Part shown: positions 37,479 through 46,500 of the stretch, one piece after another
How the letters are laid out: the number at the start of each line of letters is the position of its first letter
Numbering within the stretch: the first letter of the stretch is position 1
Assembly: GCF_000719095.1 (NCBI RefSeq)
Contig: NZ_JOEH01000004.1
Coordinates: 1-64,000 of the forward strand
Source of the DNA: Streptacidiphilus jeojiense
GTDB lineage: Bacteria > Actinomycetota > Actinomycetes > Streptomycetales > Streptomycetaceae
Direction of reading: 5' to 3'
Length of the DNA stretch: 64,000 nt
Made by a program: the position numbers and the translations under genes
The notes under the pieces: model-generated
Database searches by the model: none
What the model was told of the DNA's origin: nothing
The model's input: only the letters and a program-made list of their open reading frames with translations

Positions 37479-38450
37479 TCAGTCCAGCCTCGCGTCGAAG
37501 GCCAGCTCCCGCGCCAGCTGCTCGACCCGCTCCTCGGCCAGGCCCCGCGCCGCGAACCAGGCGCCGACGTTGCGGACGTCCCGTTCGAGGAAGGAGCGGC
37601 CGCGGGGGTTGGCGATCACATCGACGATCTGCGGGACGTCGATGATCACCAGGCGCCCCTCGTGCACCAGGATGTTGTAGGCGGACAGGTCGCCGTGGGC
37701 GTAGCCGGCCCGGGCGAACAGCGAGAGGTTGCGGGTCAGCTGCTCCCAGAGGTCCTCCAGGTCGGCGTCCTCGCTGCGGAGCTGGGCCAGCCGCGGCGCG
37801 GCCGTACCGGAGGGTTCGCCGATGAACTCCATCAGGATCTCGGTGCCGGTGATCTGCACCGGGTAGGGCACCGCCACGCCGGAGGACCACAGCCGGCACA
37901 GCGCCGAGAACTCGGCGTTGGCCCACTGCCCGGCGATGGCCTGCTTGCCGAAGTCGGTGCGCTTGGCCATGGCCCGGCTGATCCGGGACTCCTTGTGGGC
38001 CCGGCCCTCCAGGTAGCCGGAGTCGCGATGGAACATCCGGTGCTGCCCGTCGCGGTAGCGCTTGGCGGCCAGCAGGGTGCGCCGGTCGGTACCGGGCACA
38101 CCGCGCTCCAGCAGGAAGACGTCGCCCTCCTTGCCGGTCTTGACGATGCCGAGCTCGGTGTCGACGGCGCCGAGCTCCGTCACCACCCAGTCGGGGCGCG
38201 GCTCGGGCCCCTTCTCGGTCGGGGTCGACTGGTCCCAGGTGCTCCAGCGGTCGCCCTCGGGCGGGCCGTCGGGCACGGAGCCGCCGGCAGGGCCGTCGGC
38301 ACCGGCGTCGAGGTCGGGGTCGATGAGGGTGAAGTAGTCGGCGTACTCGGCCTCCTCGTCGAGGCGGTTGCGCCTGCCGCCGCCCTTGGGGCGCACGCGG
38401 CTGAAGGTGTCACTGTCGGACTGGGCACGGTCGAAAGAGCGTTCACGCAT
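37479..38450 (-). CDS. RIO-type serine/threonine kinase
   Basis: 323 residues. An acidic, disordered N-terminus of about 85 residues precedes the RIO fold. The nucleotide loop is GIVKTGKEGDVFLLERG, the catalytic Lys is in LLAAKRYR, the long insert is KESRISRAMAKRTDFGKQA, the catalytic loop is YAHGDLSAYNILVH, and the metal-binding Asp is in LVIIDVPQIVD. It has no activation loop, as in all RIO kinases. Bacterial RIO proteins are widespread in actinomycetes but their substrate is unknown. Confidence 0.93.
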   Translation of the reverse strand: MRERSFDRAQSDSDTFSRVRPKGGGRRNRLDEEAEYADYFTLIDPDLDAGADGPAGGSVPDGPPEGDRWSTWDQSTPTEKGPEPRPDWVVTELGAVDTELGIVKTGKEGDVFLLERGVPGTDRRTLLAAKRYRDGQHRMFHRDSGYLEGRAHKESRISRAMAKRTDFGKQAIAGQWANAEFSALCRLWSSGVAVPYPVQITGTEILMEFIGEPSGTAAPRLAQLRSEDADLEDLWEQLTRNLSLFARAGYAHGDLSAYNILVHEGRLVIIDVPQIVDVIANPRGRSFLERDVRNVGAWFAARGLAEERVEQLARELAFDARLD

Positions 38451-38495
38451 CTGGAGGGGCTCCTGTGGGGTGGCCCACCGGAGCGCGTGGTCAGC

Positions 38496-38582
38496 TCAGC
38501 CGGCAGGCAGGTGATGAGAGAAGAAGGGTGAAGAGGCGTCTGGCGCGCAGGCGTGAGCGCGCCGCGTGATGGCGGCAACCAC
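38496..38582 (-). CDS. Possible 28-residue leader peptide upstream of the RIO kinase
   Basis: A short frame starts at GTG 38582 with a strong GAGGAGG nine bases before it and begins VVAAITRRAHAC. It ends 45 bp before the RIO kinase ATG. An inverted repeat GGCGCGC...GCGCGCC lies inside. The good ribosome site is the only support. It may be a translated leader or chance. Confidence 0.25.
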   Translation of the reverse strand: MVAAITRRAHACAPDASSPFFSHHLPAG

Positions 38583-38680
38583 GGAGACGCACCTCCTCTC
38601 TCGTCACGAGCGGGCGATCGACAGCCCGGTGTTGCAGGAACTCGATCACCTTAGCGAGTCCTCGGCACAGCGCAACCGAA

Positions 38681-39571
38681 TTAATCGGGGTCGAGCACGG
38701 CCAGCTCCAGCGCACGCAGCCGGGCCGGGTCGGCGATCACCTCGTACCCGGTGATCAGCCCGTCCCCGACGGTGAAGGTCAGCGCGACCCGCAGCCGTCC
38801 ACCCGGTGCCACCACCGCTCCCACCTGCCCGTTCACCAGCAGCACCGCGGCGGTCCCGGCCCGGCGCCCGAACGCGGCGACGCCCTCCAGCACCGCCGCC
38901 CGGCCGCGGGCCACGGTCGCCGCACCGGCCGGCACGGCGGCGGGGTCGGACCGGCGGACCACCTCCGGGGCCAGCACCGCGACCAGCGCGTCCAGGTCCC
39001 CGCCGCGGGAGGCGGTGAGGAACGCCTCGACGACGTGCCGGTGGGCGTCCAGCTCGGCGCGGGGGAGCAGCGGAGCGCCGTGGACCCGTTGCCGGGCCCG
39101 GCTGGCCAGCTTCTTGGCGGCGGCCGGTGAGCGCTCCAGCACGGCGGCGATCTGCTCGAACGGGACCGCGAAGAGGTCGTGCAGCACGAAGGCGACCCGC
39201 TCGGCGGGACCCAGCCGGTCCAGCACCACCAGCAGGGCGCGGCCGACCGAGTCGACCAGCAGCGCCTCCCGCTCGGGGTCGGCGTGCTCCCCGTCGTCGC
39301 TGATCCGGTCGGACACCTGCTGCCCGACCGGGTCCTCCGGCCGAGCGGTCCGGGACCGCAGCATGTCCAGGCAGATCCGGGAGACGACCGTGGTCAGCCA
39401 GGCGGCCAGATTGTCGATCCCGTCGGCGTCGACCCGGCCCAGCCGCAGCCAGGCCTCCTGGACGGCGTCCTCCGCCCCGCCGAGCGAGCCGAGCATCCGG
39501 TGGGCGACGGCCCGCAGCCGGGGCCGCTCCGTCTCGAACCGGAGTGCCAGCGCATCGCGCCCGTCGTCCAT
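38681..39571 (-). CDS. ECF sigma factor with SnoaL-like C-terminal domain (SigJ/ECF41 type)
   Basis: 296 residues. Region 2 (ERPRLRAVAHRMLGSLGGAEDAVQEAWLRL) and region 4 (LGPAERVAFVLHDLFAVPFEQIAAVLERSPAAAKKLASRARQRV) are followed by a roughly 110-residue SnoaL-like domain (ELDAHRHVVEAFLTASRGGDLDALVAVLAPEV...) that in this group replaces an anti-sigma factor. The usual DGGGR loop appears as APGGRLR. It diverges from the OYE-like gene with 81 bp between starts. ECF41 factors typically activate an adjacent oxidoreductase gene, so that gene is the probable target. Confidence 0.92.
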   Translation of the reverse strand: MDDGRDALALRFETERPRLRAVAHRMLGSLGGAEDAVQEAWLRLGRVDADGIDNLAAWLTTVVSRICLDMLRSRTARPEDPVGQQVSDRISDDGEHADPEREALLVDSVGRALLVVLDRLGPAERVAFVLHDLFAVPFEQIAAVLERSPAAAKKLASRARQRVHGAPLLPRAELDAHRHVVEAFLTASRGGDLDALVAVLAPEVVRRSDPAAVPAGAATVARGRAAVLEGVAAFGRRAGTAAVLLVNGQVGAVVAPGGRLRVALTFTVGDGLITGYEVIADPARLRALELAVLDPD

Positions 39572-39652
39572 CGGTCACCTTTCTCCACCGCTCCCCGTCG
39601 ACCCTACGACGGACCCGACCGGGCCGAAGTGACCACCTGCGCAGGAGCGACC

Positions 39653-40840
39653 ATGACCACGAGCATGACCACGACCACGACCACGACCCGACCGGTGACC
39701 GCCCTGGACCAGCCGCTGCTGCGGGGTGTGGACCTGGGGGACCTGCGGCTGCCCAACCGGGTGGTGATGGCCCCGCTCACCCGGGCCCGAACGGGCAACG
39801 ACGGACTGGTGCCGACCGGGCTGAACGCCGCCTACTACGGCCAGCGGGCGACAGCCGGGCTGATCGTCACCGAGGGCACCTGGGTCAGCCCCCGGGCGAT
39901 CGGCTTCGTCGACGTCCCGGGGATCTGGAGCGAGGAGCAGGTCGCCGGTTGGCGGCGGGTGACCGCGCTGGTGCACGCCCTGGGCGGCCGGATCGTGCAG
40001 CAGCTCTGGCACACCGGCTCCGTCTCGCACCCGGACCACCTCGGCGGTGCGCTCCCGGCCGGGCCCTCGGCGGTCAACCCGCACGAGATGTCCTTCACCG
40101 CCACCGGCCGCCAGGACACCGTCACGCCGAGGGAGATGACCGCCGCGGAGATCGCCGGCACCGTCGCCGACTACCGCGCCGCGGCGGCCAACGCCCGGCG
40201 CGCCGGGTTCGACGGGGTCGAGATCGGCGCCCCCGGCACCTACCTGATCCCGCAGTTCCTCAACCCGCGGCTGAACCTGCGCTCCGACCGCTACGGCGGC
40301 GACCGCGCAGGGCGGCGGCGTCTGCTGCTGGAGATCGTCGACGCGGTCGCCGAGCCCTGGGAGGGCCGGCGGGTCGGGGTCCGGCTCTCGCCGCACTGGA
40401 CCTCCGGTGACCGCTTCACCGCCGACGAGCGGCTCCTCGCCGACTACGACGAGCTGGTGTCCGAGCTGAACCGGCACCCGGTGGCCTATCTGCACCTGCG
40501 CGGCCCGGGCCCGGCCGCCCCGGGGGCCGCGCCCGCGCTGGCCCCGTTCGCCCGCTACCGGCACCGCTTCGACGGCCCGCTGATCGTCAACAACGGCTTC
40601 GACCGCACCTCCGCCAACGCCGCGATCGATACCAGCACCGCCGACGCGGTGTCCTTCGGGGCGCACTTCATCGCCAACCCGGACCTGGTCACCCGCTTCG
40701 CCCTGGGCCGCGAGCCCGCGGCCGGCGACCCGGCCACCTTCTACTCCGGCGGCACCCGCGGGTACACCGACTACCCGCTCAGCACCTGGGAAACGACACC
40801 GGGGTCCAGCTCCGAAGAGCTGGACCCCGGGTCCTGCTAG
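39653..40840 (+). CDS. Old yellow enzyme-like alkene reductase with altered active-site motif
   Basis: 395 residues, FMN TIM barrel: LRLPNRVVMAPLTRAR, YYGQRATAGLIVTEGTWVSP, QLWHTGSVSHP, FLNPRLNLRSDRYGG and late phosphate-binding ADAVSFGAHFIANPDLVTRF. In normal OYEs the substrate carbonyl is held by a His-x-x-Asn pair in VEIHGANGYL; here residues 189-199 read VEIGAPGTYLI, so both ligands are Gly while the catalytic Tyr198 remains. Substrate range is therefore unclear. A Thr run (MTTSMTTTTTTT) opens the protein. The last 13 or so codons run through the terminator hairpin of the convergent tRNA gene, as if the original stop were lost. AGGAG precedes ATG 39653. Confidence 0.87.
   Translation: MTTSMTTTTTTTRPVTALDQPLLRGVDLGDLRLPNRVVMAPLTRARTGNDGLVPTGLNAAYYGQRATAGLIVTEGTWVSPRAIGFVDVPGIWSEEQVAGWRRVTALVHALGGRIVQQLWHTGSVSHPDHLGGALPAGPSAVNPHEMSFTATGRQDTVTPREMTAAEIAGTVADYRAAAANARRAGFDGVEIGAPGTYLIPQFLNPRLNLRSDRYGGDRAGRRRLLLEIVDAVAEPWEGRRVGVRLSPHWTSGDRFTADERLLADYDELVSELNRHPVAYLHLRGPGPAAPGAAPALAPFARYRHRFDGPLIVNNGFDRTSANAAIDTSTADAVSFGAHFIANPDLVTRFALGREPAAGDPATFYSGGTRGYTDYPLSTWETTPGSSSEELDPGSC
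40799..40830 (-). terminator. Terminator of tRNA-Lys copy 1
   Basis: A perfect 14-bp stem with, on the minus strand, a UUCG tetraloop lies 14 bp downstream of the tRNA 3' end. It overlaps the coding end of the OYE-like gene. Confidence 0.85.
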
Positions 40841-40843
40841 CTG

Positions 40844-40917
40844 TGCGCCGCCAGGGACTCGAACCCCGGACCCGCTGATTAAGAGTCAGCTGCTCTAACC
40901 AACTGAGCTAGCGGCGC
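40844..40917 (-). tRNA. tRNA-Lys (anticodon CUU), copy 1
   Basis: 74 nt. The acceptor stem GCGCCGC/GCGGCGC is perfect with discriminator A. The D arm TAGCTCAGTTGGTTAGAGC, anticodon loop ACTCTTAATC and T arm GGGTTCGAGTCCC are all standard. CCA is not encoded. It is identical to the copy at 50373. TGTAAT lies about 20 bp upstream as a possible -10. Confidence 0.98.
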
Positions 40918-41029
40918 GTGCTGACCTGAGAGAGATTACATGATCCGACGGGAATCTCCGAATCGGTATCCTCGGTGGCGCGGGATCACCCGCGCCGGAC
41001 AGATCCGCACGTCACCTACGGGGGAACGT

Positions 41030-41356
41030 ATGACCGAGAGCCGCGCCGCCGGGAGCACCGAGGCGGTGGACGCCCACGCTGTGGCTGAGCTGACCCGTCT
41101 GCGGGGGAGTATCGACAACATCGACGCGGCGATCGTGCACATGCTCGCCGAGCGGTTCAAGTGCACCCAGGAGGTCGGGCGGCTCAAGGCCGAGTACCGG
41201 CTGCCGCCGGCCGATCCGGTCCGGGAGCGCGAGCAGATCGAGCGGCTGCGGGTGCTCGCCGAGAGCGCCAGGCTGGACCCGGCCTTCGCGGAGAAGTTCC
41301 TGAACTTCATCATCGCCGAGGTCATCCGCCACCACGAGACCATCGCCAGGGCCTGA
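41030..41356 (+). CDS. Chorismate mutase, AroQ type
   Basis: 108 residues, a single all-helical AroQ domain converting chorismate to prephenate for Phe/Tyr synthesis. Active-site pattern: LRGSIDNIDAAIVHMLAERF, KCTQEVGRLKAEYRLPPADPVREREQIERL (Arg, Lys and Asp ligands), and a C-terminal helix FIIAEVIRHHE. No signal peptide, so it is cytosolic. GGGGGAA precedes ATG 41030; the upstream frame is open without homology. Monofunctional. Confidence 0.93.
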   Translation: MTESRAAGSTEAVDAHAVAELTRLRGSIDNIDAAIVHMLAERFKCTQEVGRLKAEYRLPPADPVREREQIERLRVLAESARLDPAFAEKFLNFIIAEVIRHHETIARA

Positions 41357-41479
41357 AGGAGACGGCCGCCCGAAGCGGGCCGCTGACCCGCTCGGCCGAA
41401 CCCCTCTCGCCGCTCACCGGCGGCTGTCGCAGGCTGGACAGCAGTCGATCGAGGACTTCGAGGGCGAGGAGCCGACTCC

Positions 41480-41968
41480 ATGGCCAGGCGAAACGGGTAC
41501 CGGACGGCGGCCGGGGCAGCAGCGGCCGCCGTCCTCGCCGGGGCGGTGCTGACCGGGTGCGGCAGCAGCGGGGCGGCCTCCTCCGCGGTCTCGGCGGCGC
41601 AGTCGGCCGCGTCCGGACTGGCGTCCAGCGCGCGGGACGCCCTGGCCTCGGCCTCGGCGGCGGCGTCCTCGGCGCTGGCCCGGGTCAAGGACGGCGTCGA
41701 CGCCAAGGGTGACGTCTCGCTCGGCTCCCCCAGCACCGGATCGGACGGGAAGACCGCCGTCGAGGTCACCGTCAAGAACAGCGACTCCAGCGCCCACGAC
41801 TACACCGTGACCGTCAACTTCCGCGACAGCGGCGGGAATCTGCTGGACGCCGGGGTGCTGAACATCGACAACGTCGCGGCCGGGGGCACCGGCACCGGAA
41901 CGGTGCACAGCAACCGCGCCCTGAGCGGGACGGTCACCGCGGAGGTCGGCGCCGCGCTGCGGCACTGA
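41480..41968 (+). CDS. Small lipoprotein with FxLYD-like beta domain
   Basis: 162 residues. Arg-rich n-region, hydrophobic core and lipobox LTGC (Cys near residue 27) predict a lipoprotein. An Ala/Ser-rich helical linker (about 30-70) is followed by an immunoglobulin-like beta domain (KTAVEVTVKNSDSSAHDYTVTVNFRDSGGNLLDAGVLNIDNVAAGGTGTGTV), which resembles the FxLYD family. Function unknown. GAGGAG ribosome site. Confidence 0.87.
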   Translation: MARRNGYRTAAGAAAAAVLAGAVLTGCGSSGAASSAVSAAQSAASGLASSARDALASASAAASSALARVKDGVDAKGDVSLGSPSTGSDGKTAVEVTVKNSDSSAHDYTVTVNFRDSGGNLLDAGVLNIDNVAAGGTGTGTVHSNRALSGTVTAEVGAALRH

Positions 41969-42043
41969 CCGGAGCGGGGGTGGTCGCCGCCGCAGCGGGT
42001 AGGAGCAGCGCAGCAACCCCGCTCCTGCCGCTGCGAGGGATCC

Positions 42044-42421
42044 ATGAAGAAGGCCGCTGCCCTGCCCGCCGCCAAGCGACGGCACCTGGACCGGATGTCC
42101 GTCGGCCGCTCCGCCTGGGGTCTGTACCGGGAGACCCGACGGCCCGGCTCGCCCGGACTGGTCCGCCGGCTGGCCGCCGCGCCGCTGCTGGTCAAGGACG
42201 TGACCTTCGGCCGCTACCCGGGTCTGACGCCGGGTCGGCTCTACGGCTTCTTCCTGCTGATGGCGGTGTACGTGATCAGTCCCATCGATGCGATCCCCGA
42301 CTTCATCCCGGTCATCGGCTGGGGCGACGACACCCTGGTGGTGCTCTGGTTCATGAACGGCCTGGTCCGCGAGTCGGGCCGGTACGTCGAGTGGAGGCGG
42401 GCCGGCCGGCCGGGCCGCTAG
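42044..42421 (+). CDS. DUF1232 (YkvA-like) membrane protein
   Basis: 125 residues. The family signature YVISPIDAIPDFIPVIGWGDDTLVV (about 79-104) sits in a hydrophobic hairpin, and the N-terminus is basic. Role unknown. Its TAG and the TAG of the convergent gene share the palindrome CTAG at 42418-42421, so the two coding regions overlap by four bases. Confidence 0.88.
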   Translation: MKKAAALPAAKRRHLDRMSVGRSAWGLYRETRRPGSPGLVRRLAAAPLLVKDVTFGRYPGLTPGRLYGFFLLMAVYVISPIDAIPDFIPVIGWGDDTLVVLWFMNGLVRESGRYVEWRRAGRPGR

Positions 42422-43458
42422 CCCGGCCGGCGGGCGTCCCGCAGCGTCAGCACGGCGGCGCCCAGCAGCGAGCCCAGCCCCAGCAGGTTGGCCGCGGACC
42501 AGATCGCCGCGGGCGCCTCCAACTGGGCCTTGCCGCCCAGCAGCGGCCGGAGCAGCCCGCCGCCGCGCAGGTACACCATCGTCTCCGGGGTGCCGTCGGG
42601 CGCCGGGCAGGGGCCGGCGAAGCGCAGCTCCTCGATGTCGCCGTCCGGGGTGAGCACCGAGCACTGGTAGTAGGCGGTGCCGTGGCTGCCGGTCTCCAGC
42701 TGCTGGGAGTCGATCGAGCCCCGCCCCTGGGTGCCCAGCACGAGCATGCAGGCCTGGGCGGCGCAGAAGGAGCCGGCCACCAGCAGCAGCGAGCCGGCCA
42801 GGTACAGCCGCCGCACCGGGCGCGGCGGGCCGGCCTTCAGGTACACGGTGCGGCGCAGCAGCAGGACGTAGCAGACGATCAGGGCGACCGCGCCGAGCAC
42901 GGCGCCGAAACCCAGGTCGAGCGCGGCCAGCCCGGTGGTGGTGGCCGTGGCGGCCAGCAGGATCACCCCCCAGGCCGGGAGCGCCCCGGCGGCCCGCGGC
43001 GGCCCGGCCGGCCGCCGCGGCACGGGCCGGCCCGCCCCTGACCTGGCCGCGCCGGACCGGCCCGCACCCGACCGGCCCGCACCGCTCGCCCGGGCCGGGC
43101 CGCGGTAGCTGGATCCCGGCGGCAGCGAGGCGATGCCCCGGGCGTCGAGGGCGTCGGCGAACCGGACGGCCGAGCGGATCCCGGCCCGGGAGTCCGCCGC
43201 CCTCCGGGCGCTGACGGCGCGTCGGGCGCTGTCGGCCCTGGCGATGTCCTCGCGGCCGGGCCGGGCGTGGGTGTCGGTGAAGCAGAGCAGCACGCTGCGG
43301 ACCATCGCGGCCCCGGCCGGGGTGCCGGCCAGGCGCCGCAGCTGGCGTCTCCGGAAACCCGCCTCGGCCAGCCGGCGCCGCTGGCGGTACGTCAGCCCGG
43401 CCAGCTCCTCGGCAAGTTGCCCCGGCTCCGTGCGGCCGTCCGCATCGGTCGGTCCCAT
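42418..43458 (-). CDS. Membrane protein of unknown function with Arg/Gly/Ala-rich cytosolic half
   Basis: 346 residues, not recognised. The first half is basic and low-complexity (repeated GAGRSGA units near 120-140) with a helical LTYRQRRRLAEAGFRRRQLRRLAG segment. The second half has four membrane segments (about 165-185, 190-210, 227-250, 318-340). A short outer domain sits before the last (GTAYYQCSVLTPDGDIEELRFAGPCPAPDGTPETMVYL) with two cysteines that could pair. ATG 43458 was chosen because a G-rich ribosome site precedes it. Confidence 0.7.
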   Translation of the reverse strand: MGPTDADGRTEPGQLAEELAGLTYRQRRRLAEAGFRRRQLRRLAGTPAGAAMVRSVLLCFTDTHARPGREDIARADSARRAVSARRAADSRAGIRSAVRFADALDARGIASLPPGSSYRGPARASGAGRSGAGRSGAARSGAGRPVPRRPAGPPRAAGALPAWGVILLAATATTTGLAALDLGFGAVLGAVALIVCYVLLLRRTVYLKAGPPRPVRRLYLAGSLLLVAGSFCAAQACMLVLGTQGRGSIDSQQLETGSHGTAYYQCSVLTPDGDIEELRFAGPCPAPDGTPETMVYLRGGGLLRPLLGGKAQLEAPAAIWSAANLLGLGSLLGAAVLTLRDARRPG

Positions 43459-43531
43459 CTGCCCCCCACCCGCTCCACCCGCCCCCTGTTGGGTGCGGCG
43501 GCACGCTAACACGCGGACACCCGGATACGGC

Positions 43532-43577
43532 AGGACGCCCCGTCCTGCCGCACCTGGGCAGCGGGACGGGGCGTCCT
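43532..43577 (-). terminator. Hairpin downstream of the large secreted protein
   Basis: AGGACGCCCCGTCC and its perfect inverse are separated by 18 bases. It lies 17 bp past the stop codon of the gene at 43595. Confidence 0.8.
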
Positions 43578-43594
43578 TCGGGCCGGTCGGCCGG

Positions 43595-46500
43595 TCAGGG
43601 CTTCACGGTGAGCACCGCGGTTCCGCTGCTCGCGGCGAACAGCTGGTTGCCGGCGAAGGCCGCGGTGACCGTGTAGGGGCCCTTGGCGGCGCTGAGCCGG
43701 CCGGGGGCGACGGTGCAGACCCCGCCGACACCGGGCAGCAGCACCCCGGTGCAGGGGACGGCGGTGCCGGAGGCGTCCAGCACGGTGACCGTCACCCGTC
43801 CGCCGAGCAGCAGCGACAGGGCCGTGCTCGCGGGCGAGACCGAGACCTCCACCACGGCGCCCTGGCCCTTGCCGACGGTGGCGGGCCGCAGCGTCACCGT
43901 GGTCGTGGTCGCCGTCGGGCCGACCTTCTGGACCAGCGAACCGCTGCTCGCCGTGTAGAAGGCGGAGCCGGAGTAGGAGGCGGTGAGGGTGTAACTGCCG
44001 GGCAGGCCCAGGTCCTTGCTGTCCACGGTGCACCGGGCGGTGCCGCCGGTCAGGGCGACCGGGCCGGCGCCGGCGGAGCAGCGCAGGGCACGGCTGCGGC
44101 CGCCCGAGGTGACGGCGAAGGAGACCGTGCCGCCCGGAACCGCGGTGCCGGGGTCGGTGGCGGCGACCTGGGCGGTGAGGGTGGTGCTGCTGCCGTAGGG
44201 GACCGGGTTCGCGGTGCTGCTCAGCGTGGTGCCGGCGGCCAGCGGGGTGCCGGGGCTGTAGCTGAACACCTGGCCCAGGCTCTTCTGCAGGTCGGCGGGC
44301 AGGCCGGTCTTGGAGGTCCGCCCGTCGCCGTACCAGGCGGTGTCGCCGTCGTCCTGCAGCAGCCGGACCGGGGCACCGGCGGTCAGCGGGTCCGGGACGT
44401 CGACGATGGTCTCCCAGGAGCCGTGGTCGGCGCCGGCGGGCTCCTGCGGCAGGGTGAGGCCGGTGGACAGCGGCGGGTCGGCGGGCTTGCCGTCCCAGCT
44501 GTAGAGCACGAAGGGGCTGTTGGTGCCGTCGGCGGTGCCCGCGATGATCAGGTACTGCCCGTCGGCGTTCCGGCGGATGTCGCGGATGCCCAGTCCGCCC
44601 AGGTTCATCAGGATCGGCGCGCCGAAGGTGGCGTGCACCCCGGTGGCGGACGGGTCGGTCAGCCGGTCCATGTCGGTCACCGGCACCACCAGCGCCAGGT
44701 GGCGGTCGGTGGTCGGCTCCAGCGGGGCGCGGAAGGTCAGGTAGGCGGTGCTGGTGCTGCCGGGGGCGAACTCCATGCCCTCCACGTTCAGGGCGTCGTC
44801 CTCGTGGCCGCCGATCCCGCTCTGCACCGACTGGGCCAGCCCCAGGTAGTCGGCGCCCAGGCCGTGGCCGTTCGCCTGGTCCCAGGCGACCAGGTCGCTC
44901 TGGAGTCCGGTGTAGCCGCCGACGTAGCTCAGCTGGGTGTCGGCGCCCGATCCGGTGACGGTGGTGGCGAAGACGGTGCTGCGCGAGGCCTGGACGGCGC
45001 CGCTGCTGCTGTTGCTCATCGAGCCGCCCCAGTAGACCGTGTCGCCCACCCGGGCGGCCGACTCCAGGTCCGCCTCGGCGGTGCCGGCCGGCAGCTGTGA
45101 GGTGAAGTCGAAGGTCCGCACCGGCGGGCCCGACCGGGTCTCGTCGTACAGCCGCAGCACATTGCTCTCGTCGTCGGCCACGATCATGTAGCCGCCGCCG
45201 ACGTCGACGGCGGCGGAGGCGTTGCCCGCGCCGCTGTAGTAGCGCTGGCCGGCGTCGCCGGGATCGGCACCGTCGTTGAGATCGCTGGAGACCCCGTACT
45301 GGACCTGGGTGGTAGCGCTGCTGCCGTCCGGGGCGGTGGCGGTGAGGGTGATGGTGGCGTAGCCGGTGGCGGCCGGGGTGACGGTGAGGGTGCGGTCGGC
45401 GCCGTCCCCGGTCACGGTGAGGCCGGCGGTGGGGGCGACGGTCTCGTTCGAGGAGACCGCGGTGACCTTGATCTGGTCCGGGGTGACCGCCGGGTCCGGG
45501 TCGCCGACGGTGACGTCCAGGCCGGGGTCGGTCGGGTTGCCCAGCGCCGCGGCCAGCCCGCTGTGCGCGGTGGTCACGGTGGGCACCACGGCGGGCGGCC
45601 TGGTGCCGCCGCCGGTGCCGGTGACGGTCCCGGGGGCGAAGGCCACGCCGCGGAAGGTCTCGCCGGCGGGGGCGCTCGCCAGCACGGTGGCGCTGCCGCT
45701 CAGGGTGCCGCCGGTGCCGCTGGCGTCGGTGATCCTGTAGAGCGTGCCGGCGGTGCCGGACGAGCCGCTGCTGGTCGCGTAGAGGCTGACGGTGCCGTTG
45801 TCGTCATTGGCCGTCAGGCCGGTGACGGAGGGGACCGCGACCGAGCCCTGCTGCACCCAGGCGCCGCTGACCAGCCCGTACTTGACCACCGCGCCGACGG
45901 AGTTGTCGGCGACGTAGAGGGTGTCGGGGCTGCTGCCGGTGCCCAGCGTCAGCAGCGAGTAGCTGTACGGTCCTGACGGCGAGGAGGTGAACGGCAGGTT
46001 GGTGACCGCCTGGGTGCCGGTGGTCGGCAGGCCGGTGCCGACGGTGGCCACCGTCACCGACGCCTTGGAGGGGTCGGCCGAGGTGTAGAGCTGCCCGTCG
46101 GCGATGGCCAGCTGGCGCACGTTCTTGTAGGTGCCGGCCACCAGCGAGGTGGAGGTCGACGCGCCCAGCGCGGCGTAGCGCACCCCGCCCGCCGCGCCGC
46201 CGACCCAGAACTCCTGGCCGTCGTCGCTGACCGCGCTGCGGGGGTTGTTGCCGTCGGAGAAGTCGGTCAGCGCGGTGCTGCTGTCGACGGTGCCCGCGGC
46301 GTCGACCGTGGCCACGGTGCGGGGCACGGTGGCGGCGGCCGAGGAGGACAGCCCGGTGGCGCCGACGGCGGCGTCGTAGCCGGTGGCGACCAGGTAGCGG
46401 CTGTCGGCGGAGAGGGTCAGCCCGCCCTCGGAGCTCGCGGAGCCGCTGGCCACGATCGGCTTGCCGCTGCTCCCGGCCACCGCGGTGGTGGGCAGTGCCA

